Positions 1 to 11,397 of a DNA stretch of 64,000 bases are shown one piece after another. The stretch comes from Stomoxys calcitrans (Eukaryota; Arthropoda; Insecta; Diptera; Muscidae). The notes beneath the pieces were generated by a model that saw nothing but the letters and a program-made list of their open reading frames with translations, was not told where the DNA came from and ran no database searches. Location: positions 58,328,756 through 58,392,755 of the forward strand of contig NC_081554.1 of NCBI RefSeq assembly GCF_963082655.1, written 5' to 3'. A program made the translations under genes and the position numbers. The stretch's first letter is position 1, and each line of letters begins with the position of its first letter.

Positions 1-1860
1 TATTGGCCCAAGGAGGAACGCTATTGATTTTGAATAAAATCGGTTCAGATTTGGATATAGCTCCCATATATATGTATCGTCCGATTTGCACTTAAATGAC
101 CGTAGTTACCACAATATTCAACCGATCTACACAAAATTTGGCACGGATTGTTTTGTTACCGATTTTAACATATCTGGAAGATTTCATCAAAATCGGTTCA
201 GATTTTAATATAGCTCCCATATATATGTATCGCCCGATTTGCACTTAAATGGACGTAGTACCTGCAATTTTCAACCGATCTGCACAACATTTGGCACGAA
301 ATGGTTAGTTACCGATCCTAATATATCTGCAAGATTTCATCAAAATCGGTTCAGATTTAGATATAGCTCCCATATATATGTATCGTCCGATTTGCACTTA
401 AATGGCCGTAGAAACTAAAATTTTCCACCGATCTGCACAAAATTTGGCACGGATTGTTTTGTTACCGATTTTAACATATCTGCAAGATTTCATCAAAATC
501 GGTTCAGATTTTAATATAGATCCCATATATATGTATCGCCCGATTTGAACTTAAAAGGCCGTAGTAACTACAATTTTCCACCGATCTGCACAAAATTTGA
601 CACGGATTGATTTGTTGCTGATCTTAACACATATGCAAGATTTCATGAAAATCGGTTCAGATTTGGATATAGCTCCCATATTCATGTATCGCCCGATTTG
701 CACTTAAATGATCGTAGTTACCACAATTTTCAACCGATCTGCACAAAATTTGGCAGGAATAGTTTTGATACCGATCTTAACATATCTGCATGATTTCCTC
801 AAAATCGATTCAGATTAAGATATAGCTCCCATATATATATATCACCCGATTTGCATTAAAATGGCCGTAGTAACCACAATTTTCAACCGATCTGCTCAAA
901 ATTGGGCACGAATTGTTTCGCAATCGATCTCAACATATCTGCAAGATTTCATCAAAATCGGTTCAGATTTAGATATAGCTCCCATATATATATATCGCCC
1001 GATTTGCACTTAAAATGGCCGTAGTAACCACAATCTTCAACCGATCTGCTCAAAATTTGGCAAGGATTGTTTTGTTACTGGTCTTAACATATCTGCAAGA
1101 TTTCATCAAAATCGGTTCAGATTTAGATATAGCTCCCATATATATATATCGCCCGATTTGCATTAAAATGGCCGTAGTAACCACAATTTTCAACCGATCT
1201 GCTCAAAATTTGGCATGGATTGGTTTGTTACTGATCCCAACATATCTTGACGAATTCGTCAAAATCGGTTCAGATTTAGATATAGCTCCCATATATATAT
1301 ATATCGCCCGATTTGCATTAAAATGGCCGTATTTACCACAATCTTCAACCGATCTGCTCAAAATTTGGCACGGATTGTTTTGTTACTGGTCTTAACATAT
1401 CTGCAAGATTTCATCAAAATCGGTTCAGATTTAGATATAGCTTCCATATATATATATCGCCCGATTTGCATTAAAATGGCCGTAGTAGCCACAATTTTCA
1501 ACCGATCTGCTCAAAATTTGGCACGGATTGGTTTGTTACTGATCCCAACATATCTTGACGAATTCATCAAAATTGGTTCAGATTTAGATATAGCTCCCAT
1601 ATATATATATATCGCCCGATTTGCATTAAAATGTCCACAATCTTCAACCGATCTGCTCAAAATTTGGCACGGATTGTTTTGTTACTGGTCTTAACATATC
1701 TGCAAGATTTCATCAAAATCGGTTCAGATTAAGATATAGCTTCCATATATATGTATAGCCCGATTTGAACTTATATGGCCGCAGTAACAAAAATTTTCAA
1801 ACGATTTGTTCGAAAAAAATTCGACTCCGATTTAGATATAGCTCTCATATACATATATTA
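1..1860. repeat. 153-bp tandem array, family C (about 12 monomers)
   Basis: The landmark CTCCCATATATA recurs at about 61, 214, 367, 520, 673, 826, 979, 1132, 1286, 1440, 1593 and 1740, a nearly constant 153-bp step. Each monomer has an ATCGGTTCAGATTTAGATAT block, the landmark, a CCGATTTGCA block and a CAACCGATCTGCACAAAATT block. The window edge cuts the array, so the true copy number is unknown. Because 153 is 51 codons, the same frame stays open across several monomers, giving 120-130-residue frames at 1,015-1,395 and 1,323-1,694. These show internal repetition and no known domain, so I do not call them genes. The last unit (1,740-1,860) is diverged. Confidence 0.93.
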
Positions 1861-2211
1861 ATTGTCCGATAATATGTGTCTATAATTGTAGGGTATATGT
1901 AGGGTATTATTATATAGTCGGCTCCGCCCGACTTTAGCATTTCCTTACTGTTTATACCCTACACCACTGTGGCAAAGGGTATTTTAACTTTGTGCATTAG
2001 TTTGCAACTCTAAGAAGCGGAAGAGCTAGAATCACTTCCAGATTCGATTAAGCTATATCCGTTTGTCGAATGTCAGGATATCGTTCGAACAAATAAATAC
2101 ATCCACTTTAAATTTTTCACCAATACTTCTTTACAATGTAGGTCGGTGGGGATTGCAGATGTGCCACATCGGTTCAGATTTAGATGTAGGCCCCATATAA
2201 ATCGATCCCCA
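1861..2211 (+). mobile_element. Junction of two family C elements (tail then head)
   Basis: A tail with GTCGGCTCCGCCCGACTTTA (about 1,917-1,936) ends near 1,948 and is followed at once by a head beginning TTTATACCCTACACCACTGT. The tail contains an imperfect GC-rich inverted repeat (GTCGGCTCCGCCCGAC), like the 3' hairpin of Helitron/DINE-type elements. The same head recurs at 25,197. Head-to-tail joining of such elements is common in flies. Classification as Helitron-related is inference. No transposase or helicase coding is present. Confidence 0.6.
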
Positions 2212-2738
2212 TTTTTATACCCTCCACCATAGGATGAGTGTATACTAATTTCGTCATTCTGTTTGTAACACCTCGAAATATGAGTTTGAGACTTCATAAA
2301 GAATGCCGTCATGTCGTTTCAAGTCGATCTAGCCATGTCCGTCCGTCTGTCTGTCGAAAGCACGCTAACTTTCGAAGGAGTCAAGCTAGCCGCTTGAAAT
2401 TTTGCACAAATACTTTTTATAAGTGTAGGTCGGTAGGGATTGTAAATAGCTTTCATATAAACCGATCTTGGGTCTTGACTTCTTGAGGCAATAGAGCGCG
2501 CAATTATCATCCGAAATTTTGCATGAGGTGTTCTGTTATGACTTTCAATAACTGTATTAAGTATGATTTAAATCGGTTCATAATCTGGTATATCTGCCAT
2601 ATAAACCGATCTGGGATCTTGATTTCTTGAGCATCTAGAGGGCGCAATTCTCATCCGATTTGGCAGAAATTTTGCCGCAATTTTGACAACGTCTTCTTTC
2701 CCGACTTCCAAAATCTGTGTCAAGTATGATCCGAATCG
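2212..2738 (+). mobile_element. Family A (mini-me-like) element, 3'-truncated head
   Basis: It begins with TATACCCTCCACCATAGGAT, continues through a GTCCGTCCGTCTGTCTGTCG proto-microsatellite at about 2,338-2,357 and two monomers with CATATAAACCGATC, then breaks off into the 408-bp array. The terminal motif plus a GTCY tract fits the published description of dipteran mini-me elements. I assign that by recall, not by search. It is non-coding and non-autonomous. Confidence 0.7.
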
Positions 2739-2749
2739 ATATATATATG

Positions 2750-5140
2750 CTGACATCTGGGGAATTTTGGGGATTTTTGTCAAAAAATTTGGGAATTGTG
2801 ATTTTGCAGTTTTACCAGATTTATTTTTACAAAGGCGCATAAATGCATATAAATCTCCGCAAAATCCCAATTTTTCAAGGAAATTTTGGCACTCATGGAA
2901 TTTTGGGGATTTTTGCAAAGCTTTTGGGAATTTGTTTTTTACAGTTTTTTTTCACATAGGCACACAAATGCATATAAATTGACGAAAAATCAAAAATTTT
3001 CAAATAAATTTTTACATTCTGGGAATTTTTGGGAATCTCCCAATTGGCCAATTGGGGGAGGGGAATTGTGAAATATTTTCCCCAAAATATGGCAATTTAA
3101 ATTTTGCATGTTTAGTATCAAATTTTAGGCTACATGAAAACTTTTAAAACATTTCCCCCATCTGAGAAATTTTGGGGATTTTTGCCAAAAAATTTGGGAA
3201 TTTAAATTTTGCAGTTTTACCTGATTTTTTCGACCTTGAAGCGGAAATGCATATAAATTACCACAAAATCCTAATTTTTCAAGGAAATTTTGACTCTCAT
3301 GGAATTTGGGAATCTGTATTTTACAGTTTTTTTTCACATAGGCACATAAATGCATAAAAATTGACGAAAAATCAAAAATTTTCAAGGAAATTTTTACACT
3401 CAGGGAATTTTGGGAATCTCCCAATTAGAAGAGGGGAATTGGGGAATATTTTCCCAAAAATTTTCAATTTAAACCTTGCAGGCTTAATATCAAATATTTA
3501 AGCTAAATGAAAACTTTTCAAACATTTTTCCCCCAACTGGGGAATTTCGGGGATTTTTGTCAAAAAATTTGGGAATTTAAATTTTGCAGTTTTACCAGAT
3601 TTTTTCCACATTGGAGCGGAAATGCATATAAATTACCACAAAATCCACATTTTTCAAGGAAATTTTGGCACTCAACGAATTTTGGGGATTTTTGCAAAAT
3701 TTTTGGGAATTTGTATTTTACAGTTTTTTTTCACATAGGCACACAAATGCATATAAATTGACGAAAAATCAAAAATGTTCAAGTAAATTTTTACATTCTG
3801 GGAGTTTTGGGAATCTCCCAATTGGCCAATTGGGGGAGGGGAATCGTGGAATATTTTCCCAAAAACTTTCAATTTAAACCTTACAGGCTTAATATCAGAT
3901 GTTTAAGCTAAATGGAAACTTTTTAAAAAATATTTCCCCTTTTTAGGGAGTTTTGGGGATTTTTGCCAAAAATTTGGGAATTGAATTTTGCAGCTTTTAC
4001 CAGATTTTTTCCACATAGGCGCACAAATGGAAATAATTTACGGCAAAATCCTAATTTTTCAAGGAAATTTTGGGACTCATGGAATTTTGGGGATTTTTGC
4101 AAAACTTGTGGGAATTTGTATTTTAAAGGTTTTTTTTTCACATAGGCACACAAATGCATATAAATTGACGAAAAATCAAAAATTTTCAAGTAAATTTTTA
4201 CATTCTGGGAATTTTGGGAATCTCCTAATTGGCCAATTGGGGGAGGGGAATCGTGGAATATTTTCCCAAAATCTTGGCAATTTAAACATTGCAGGCTTAA
4301 TATCAGATTTTAAGGCTAATTGAAAACTTTTCAAACATTATTTCCCCCATCAAGGGAATTTTGGGGATTTTTGTTAAAAAATTTGGGAATTTAAATTTTG
4401 CAGTTTTTCCAGGTTTTTTTTACAAAGGCGCATAAATGCTTATAAATCTTCGCAAAATCCCAATTTTTCATGAAAATTTTGGCACTCATGGAATTTTGGG
4501 GATTTTTGCAAAACTTTTGGGAATTTATATTTTACAGTTTTTTTCACATAGGCACACAAATGCATATAAATTGACGAAAAATCAAAAATGTTCAAGTCAA
4601 TTTTTACATTCTGTGAATTTTGGGAATCTCTCAATTGACCAATTGGGGGAGGGAAATTGTGGAATATTTTCCGAAAAATTTGGCAATTTAAACTTTGCAT
4701 GTTTAGTATCAAATTTTTAAGCTAAATGGAAAAATGTTCAAAAATATTTCCCCTTTTCATGGAAATTTGGGGATTTTGGGGATTTTTACCAAAAATTTTG
4801 GGAATTGAATTTTGCAGTTTTTACTAGGTTTTTTCCACATAGACGCACAAATTCAAAAAAATTACCAAAAAAATGCCAATTTTTCAAGTAAATTTTTACA
4901 CTTATGGAATTTTGGGGATTTTTGTCAACATTTTTGGGAATTTGGAATGCAAAGTTATTTTTACAATTAAATTTCAGGGATTTCTCGATATTGAATCACT
5001 GTATGGGAGAGAAAATTTTGCACTCATGGAATTTTGGGGATTTTTGTCAACATTTTTGGGAATTTGAAATGCTCAGTTATTTTTACGATTAAATTTCAAG
5101 GATTTTTCGATATCGAACCACTATATGGTGTAGAGACGGC
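2750..5140. repeat. ~408-bp tandem repeat, about 5.5 copies
   Basis: The start GGGGAATTTTGGGGATTTTT recurs near 2,757, 3,163, 3,535, 3,943, 4,352 and 4,760, steps of about 406, 372, 408, 409 and 408. Each unit contains two related halves, each with GGAATTTTGGGGATTTTTG, a TTTTACAG tract and a CACATAGGC motif. It therefore looks like an older ~190-bp repeat that was amplified as a dimer. Units also carry the inverted motif CCAATTGGCCAATTGG. The tail (4,904-5,120) holds two copies of a shorter ~116-bp variant. The short frames here are repetitive and are not considered genes. Confidence 0.9.
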
Positions 5141-7095
5141 ATAATTGAGACTTTTTTCAAAACAAACTCTAACCCATATTCACAGTAGGAGTCTCAAATA
5201 TAAAATGCCTATATAAAGAAATTACAACAACATACATGGTTCACCTTGTTTTGAGTAAAAGAGCAGCCAAAACTAATCATTGGCAGCTCACAAACAAAAT
5301 ATAGGCAATGGGATTTTCCCAGAATTCGTAACAGCAAGTGCCACTATGAAATGCAGTGATTCTTTAGTTCCCCTTTGCCAACAGTACTACTTTGCAAGGA
5401 ATTCATGTCATACCCCAGTTGACTCTCCCTCCCTCATCTAGCCCATAACCGTAATTGACAACGACAAAAGAATACAAATAAACCACAAGAAAGATATTTT
5501 AAATATTTTTAAAACAAAAACAAATCATCAACGACAAGGAATTTACAGCTAATTTGAATGGTGTGAACATTTCACATGGACATATATGAGAGACCACCCT
5601 CAACTTGGCTTTGCTATATATATGGGGGGAAGACTCTACAGCTGCTAGATGCCCAATTTGAATGTGGTGAACAAGATTTTATGGCTGTTTGGCTCCAATT
5701 AAACCATTCCAAAGTATAATTTTCCAATATATTTTGGTCCCCCTAGCGAATGCATGGGGGAACTCTGAGGACAACACTGCATGAAATGTTCTCTTTGCAC
5801 GATTTGTGTCAGCCAATGCATTGTTGTGGTGGTTGTCCTCATTATGTGAATTCATTTCGTTGCTGTATTTTTCCCCACCCTGACCAAAAAGCTTTGTGGG
5901 GTCACCGAAAATGATCACATTATCATTTTTGTGGCTCATTAGGCCTAATTTTGAGGTGTTGATTGAAAAATTAAGTGATAATCTTTAAGAGATGCACAGA
6001 TGTGGGGAGGCGTTGGGAAAATATTAATGCAGTATTAAGGGATTTATTACATCCCTCTAAAATAGTACGGGGGTGCTTCCAATGACGAGGAGAGATTAAA
6101 GTCAGGCAAAACGCTTATATCATACCAATTATCGCTGTAATTCGTATCCTTTTACATTCAATTGTTGCATCACTTTTCATTTTTTTTCAATCATATGGCA
6201 AGTTTTAATCTTCGTCTAGATCACTTTTTTTTAATATTTTCCAAAAATAACTTTTACAAATGAAACCAGACCATATACTGCTATGGGATATCAAGGAATT
6301 GAATCATTTTTCTATGTTGTTTTTGGAATGTTCAGCAGAGACCAATCGTCTAATCATCTATTTTTGAATCGTCACATTTTGTGGTGGTGGTGGGAATGAA
6401 TCTACAACCACAAAGATCAAAAGTTCTATTTTTATTATTTACCATGTAATATGGGCAAAGAAATGAATCAACGTGGAAAAAGTTAAGTCATAGCTATTAT
6501 GTATTCAATGGCTTCATACATCTTAAGGCCGTCTCAATTCTTGAGTCAAAGTTAGTCTGAGGAAAAAAAAGCTAGGCAGAAAAATTTCCTTTCTATAAAC
6601 AAAAAAAAAAAAAGGTCACCTAGCCTATGCGTAATGCCTAGGCCTTTACAGCAATGACTGCTTTCTTATGGCGCCTTTTCTTTTTCTTTCGTTTTTCTTT
6701 TTCAACAGCAATTAACTACGGCTTTGTGCTTTCATTCCAAATTACTTTTAGGTAAGGGAAATTATTTTATTTTCGTTTTCTCTATGGCACTTGCTTTGTT
6801 GTGTCATGCCCCTATGGCAGTTGCTTTTGTGTTCTTCGGCCTTTTTATTGGATTACTCGAAAAAAAAAAACAAAACAAAACATCCTTTGATTTCTAGGCA
6901 AAGGACAAAGAATGAGAATTAAGGCTAGGAGCCAAATCAAAACTAGGGATGGTACAATTCAACATTTCATAGTACAAATTTGTGAATTTAAACAAAAAGT
7001 AAAACTCCAAAGGGCTATAGAAAGGACAAAAATTACTACAGATAGGTAAATAACTGGATTGAATCAAAAGACTCAAGTTATGTTCAAAATAACTT
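5141..7095. other. Non-repetitive AT-rich sequence, no gene recognised
   Basis: I see no repeat family and no recognisable coding exon. There are A runs (6,600-6,614), T runs and GGTGGTGG stretches. An 86-codon open frame on the minus strand at 5,679-5,939 has no motif I recognise and no homopolymer bias, so it is the only frame here worth a search. Otherwise the segment reads like intronic or intergenic DNA. Confidence 0.5.
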
Positions 7096-7830
7096 TTCCC
7101 TAGATTCCTACTGTCCCCACCTATTACAAGCAAAAAGAAAAAAACAAGTGCATCTTACACTCTCTTGTACAAACAAACTACATTTCTCACTTTACCCAAT
7201 AGCGACGAATGAAAATAGAATTTTAGGAATACTTGATTCCTACTGTCCCCATCTACTAAGGCCAAAAACTGAAAAAACCCCATGATTTTGCTTTCTCTTC
7301 ACCAAATAGCATAAACACACAAAGTTAAGAGCTATATATTTTGTTATAAATAAGCTAATTAAGCTATCTTTGCCATCAACTATATGCTCGATTCCTACTG
7401 TTCCCATCTACTATGACTAAATTTCTAAAAAAAACAAAACGTTGCACTTCCCATACCAAATGTGATTAATGTTAGCAGAAATTAACCCTTTATTTTGATA
7501 TAAATAGCAAAAAGTTAAATCTTTGATTCCTACTGTCCCCATCTATTCTAAGCCAATGGAAAGAAAAACCAAAAAAAGCTTTCCATCCTATATATTCAAT
7601 GAGCAAAAATGGTATATCTAGACCAATTAAGCTGTCACTTGATACACAAAGCATGGAATTCCTACTGTCCCCATCTATTATAACAGAACACAGACAAAAA
7701 TCAAACATTTTGTTTACACTGCACGAAATAGTATGGGGGGTCATTGTAATCCCCCTATATATATATGTATAACACTTGAACTCATTTCGTTCTAAGAAAC
7801 TTTTCGATACGTACTGTCCCCATTGATTAG
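7096..7830. repeat. Diverged ~140-bp repeats with conserved 20-bp core
   Basis: ATTCCTACTGTCCCCATCTA or a near match occurs at about 7,104, 7,236, 7,391, 7,526, 7,658 and 7,807, spaced 132-155 bp. The intervening sequence is strongly diverged between units, although echoes such as GTTAGCAG and runs ending in ATAAATA remain. The same core recurs in a much more uniform 145-bp array at 57,123-58,290 and once at 10,491. Confidence 0.85.
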
Positions 7831-8973
7831 TAACAAGTAAAAGAGTGCTAAGTTCGGCCGGGCCGAATCTTATATATCCACCACCATGGATCGCATTTGT
7901 TGAGTTCTTTTCCCGGCATCTCTTCTTAGGCAAAACAAAGGGAATAAGAAAAAAATTGCTCCACTATTAGAGCGATATCAAAGTATGATCCGGTTTAGAC
8001 CACAACTCAATTATATATTGGAGACCTGTGTAAAATGTCAGCCAATTCGAATAAGAATTGTGTCCTTTGGGAGCTGAAGAAGTACAATAGAGAGATCGAT
8101 TTATATGGGAGCTGTATCGGGCTATAGACCGATTCAGACCATAATAAACACGTATGTTGATGGTCATGAAAGGATCCGTCGTACAAAATTTCAGGTAAAT
8201 CGGATAAGAATTGCGACCTCCAGAGGCTCAAGAAGTCAAGACCCAAGATCGGTTTATATGGCAGCTATATCAGGTTATGAACCGACTTGTACTTTATTTG
8301 ACATAGTTGTTGCGAAATTTCAACCAAATCGGATAGGAATTGCGCCCTCTAGAAGCTCAAGAAGTCAAGTCCCCAGATCTGTTTATATGACAGCTATATC
8401 AGGTTATGAACCGATTTGAATTATACTTGGCACAGTTGTTGGATATCATAACAAAACACGTCGTGCAAAATTTCAGCCAAATCGGATAGGAATTGCGCCC
8501 TCTAGAGGCCCAAGAAGTCAAGTCCCCAGATCGGTTTATATGATAGCTATATCAGGTTATGAACCGATTTGAACCATACTAGGCACAGTTGTTGGATATC
8601 ATAGCAAAACACGTCGTGCAAAATTTCATTCCAATCGGATAAGAATTGCGACCTCTAGAGGCTCAAGAAATCAAGACCCAAGATCGGTTTATATGGCAGC
8701 TATATCAAAACGTGCACCGATATGGCCCATTTACAATGCCAACCGACCTACACTAATAGGAAGTATTTGTGCAAAATTTTAAGCGGCTAGCTTTACTCCT
8801 TCGGAAGTTAGCGTGCTTTCGACACACAGACGGACGGACATGGCTAGATCGACATAAAATGTCGCGACGATCAAGAATATATATACTTTATGGGGTCTCA
8901 GACGAATATTTCGAGTAGTTACAAACAGAATGACGAAATTAGTACACCCCCTATCCTATGGTGGAGGGTATAA
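7831..8973 (-). mobile_element. Family A (mini-me-like) element, near complete
   Basis: Read on the plus strand it starts AACAAGTAAAAGAGTGCTAA, GTTCGGCCGGGCCGAA and a block with ATGGATCGCATTTGTTGAG. It then has five or so monomers carrying GGTTTATATGGCAGCTATAT, a GACGGACGGACATGG tract (about 8,828) and ends GGTGGAGGGTATAAAAAT. Both termini match those at 13,273-14,343 in opposite orientation. The family B element at 8,974 is joined directly to its head. Confidence 0.8.
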
Positions 8974-10436
8974 AAATCAATTTGTGTTTGTAGATTTGTT
9001 TGTTTGTTTGTATGTTCCTTATAGACTCAGAAACGTCTGAACCGATTTTCTTGAAATTTTTACAGATGGTGCATAAAGACCCCGTGGTGAAAACAGGGTA
9101 CTACATTTTTTGATATCTTAAGGGGAAGCGGACCCTCCCCTTACCCTAATTTTCAGAAACGCCAGATCTTGGAGATGGGTGGAGCGATTTAAGCGACATT
9201 TTGTGAAATATGCTCTCATATAGTACCCTAAAAGTAAAATTTTGGTAAAAAATTTTCGGATGGGGTACCTAGGGGGGCCGCCCCACCCTAAAACCTACCA
9301 AACATATATTTAGACCAATCACCACAATATGGGACTCAAATGAAAGGTATTTACGATAAGAAAACGTATCTGATATCCAATTGTCGGACCAAGTGCTGGG
9401 GGGTAGAACATGAATCCGATATATATTTTCAAGGCCAACTCACTGAGTGGCCACCCAACCCCCAAAGCACCACCAAAACACCCCCCAAGCCAGTCACGTT
9501 TGCCGACTATGGAAATATTGGGGCTCAAAGTGAAGGTATTTGGGAGTAGACCACTTATCTGATATCAACATTAGGGATCAACTGTCTAGGGGACGTCCCA
9601 CCACCATAACAACCCCCAAATAGGACGTATTTGCTCACCAAGAAAATTTGGGGCTTAAAGAGGAAGTGGAACTAAATATTCATAGTATTTAGGGCCAATA
9701 CCCCAAACCGGACATACTTGCTGACTTTTGCAATAAGGAGTTTAAATGAGATTAGAAAACGAATTTGATATCCCATTTTGAGGCCAATGGCGAGATTAGA
9801 AAACGAATTTGATAACCAATCTTGGGGCCATGTTTTTGGGGGACGCCTCATCCTGAAAACTCCGCTTAAAACAAATTGCAATATGGGGTTTAAAAAATGG
9901 CTTTTGAGAGAAAGGCATGATGCTGATATTTTTTCAGGTTCAAGTGTCTGGGGGACCACCTCACCCCCAAAAATACTCCTTAATCAGACATTATGAGAAT
10001 ATCGGGCTGAAATAAAGTATTTTAAGAATGGACTAAACCTTACATCGAAACTTCAAATCGAAGACCAATAAAGATCATATGGGATTCAGATAAATGCACT
10101 TATATTGCTAAACTGTTTTTCAAGCGATATACTATTGAGTTGCCCAAAAAGTAATTGCGGATTTTTCATTCTTCTGTCAGTTATCAGCTGTTACTTTTAG
10201 CTTGCTTTAGAAAAAAAGTGTAAAAAAAGTATATTTGATTAAAGTTCATTCTAAGTTTTATTAAAAATGCATTTACTTTCTTTTAAAAAATCCGCAACTA
10301 CTTTTTGGGCAACCCAATATTTTTGTAGCATGGTATTTCACTAAAAGCTCTTTAATTGTCGAAAATAAATATTCAAAGGAAACTTTTTTTCGCTATAAAG
10401 TTAAAGAAGGCGCAGCGGAGCGGGCCCGGGTTAGCT
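8974..10436 (+). mobile_element. Family B element, CTAG-ended
   Basis: It starts with AATTTGTGTTTG and TTTG-rich sequence, then CTATAGACTCAGAAACG-type sequence (about 9,025). Its interior has GGACCCTCCCC, GGGGGGCCGCCCCACCC and repeated CAAATGAAAGGTATTT blocks. It ends GCGGAGCGGGCCCGGGTTAG then CTAG. A short GC-rich terminus followed by CTAG resembles a Helitron 3' end, but I cannot show a clean hairpin, so the class is inference. A mariner MITE is inserted at 10,135. It is non-coding. Confidence 0.65.
10135..10317. mobile_element. Mariner MITE, 183 bp
   Basis: The terminal inverted repeats are TTGAGTTGCCCAAAAAGTAA on the left and its near complement ending CTTTTTGGGCAACCCAA on the right, flanked by TA on both sides (10,133-10,134 and 10,318-10,319). 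The ends resemble those of mellifera-subfamily mariner elements. It lacks the segment containing CATATAGTCGGCGTTGAC that is found in the 22,831 copy. No transposase is encoded. Confidence 0.9.
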
Positions 10437-11397
10437 AGTGGCTTTATATAAACAAATTAAGCTTCCCTCTGATGCTCAAACAACTCGCCCATTCCTACTG
10501 TCCCCATCAATTATAAAAAAAAATTCTCAGGATTTTTTAGAAAAATTACCAGCAATCGAATTTGCTTCCCCTTTATGTAGTTTTTTGTTAAAATATGTTT
10601 GTGTGAAGATAAAAATGCCTTTCTAACAAAAAAATATAGACAGACTTTGGCATAAGTTCCACATTCCAGCCTATGGCTTGCCATCAAATTACAATTTTTT
10701 TTTTTTTTTTAAATTCCAGCTTTCAAACAAACACTTGCCAGCTGCCATGCCAGACACACAACAAGACGACCCAAAGAACCTCCAAACAAACAAAAGAAAT
10801 AAAATGAAAATAGAAAAATAGAAAAAACCTCCATAAAAATGTCTACTTAAAATTTTGAGAGATCATAATTTTACCATAAAAATCAAAAAATTGAAATAAA
10901 CAAACAAACGAAACAAAAACCAAATTAAAAGAAATGGGAAAAAGGCAGCCAGACTCATGTGGAATCAAACAAGCAGTCAGCCAACAAACCACCACAAAAA
11001 AACACATCATTACTCGCATGTGGGTCGAAAATGGTAGCACGAGAATCATAAAATCTGAAAGCTTCGAAAAGGCAAACGAAATGAAATCACATGAAATGAA
11101 ATTATTAATAAACCTAGGCAAAACATTCATACCACAAAAAAACATTATAAATATTTTGTCTGTTTGACGTGTCTATTAAAGTTATGGTATTTTCACAACA
11201 CCAACAATGAGAAGAAATATGTGTCTGAACAAACATTTTTCCCTGGGTTTTGCTACGCTCTTTTAGGTTTCGAGGCACGATACAAGTTGGGAGAAAACCA
11301 CTAAGTGAGGGCAAAAGAAGACTTGCAATACACCCAAAAAGCTGAGAGTAAAAATGGGTCTACCCCAAGCTACTCTTAAACTTAAATTAGGAAGAAA
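10437..11397. other. Spacer between elements, no gene recognised
   Basis: The 20-bp satellite core occurs once near 10,491 (ATTCCTACTGTCCCCATCAA). The rest is A-rich sequence with T and A runs (10,689-10,710) and no domain. The short frames on both strands at 10,843-11,167 have low-complexity, A/T-driven composition. Confidence 0.5.

Noticed and set aside
1015..1694. Two ~125-residue repeat proteins (NRSAQNLA...)
   Set aside because: They are monomers of the 153-bp array read in frame. The same sequence is found broken in neighbouring monomers.
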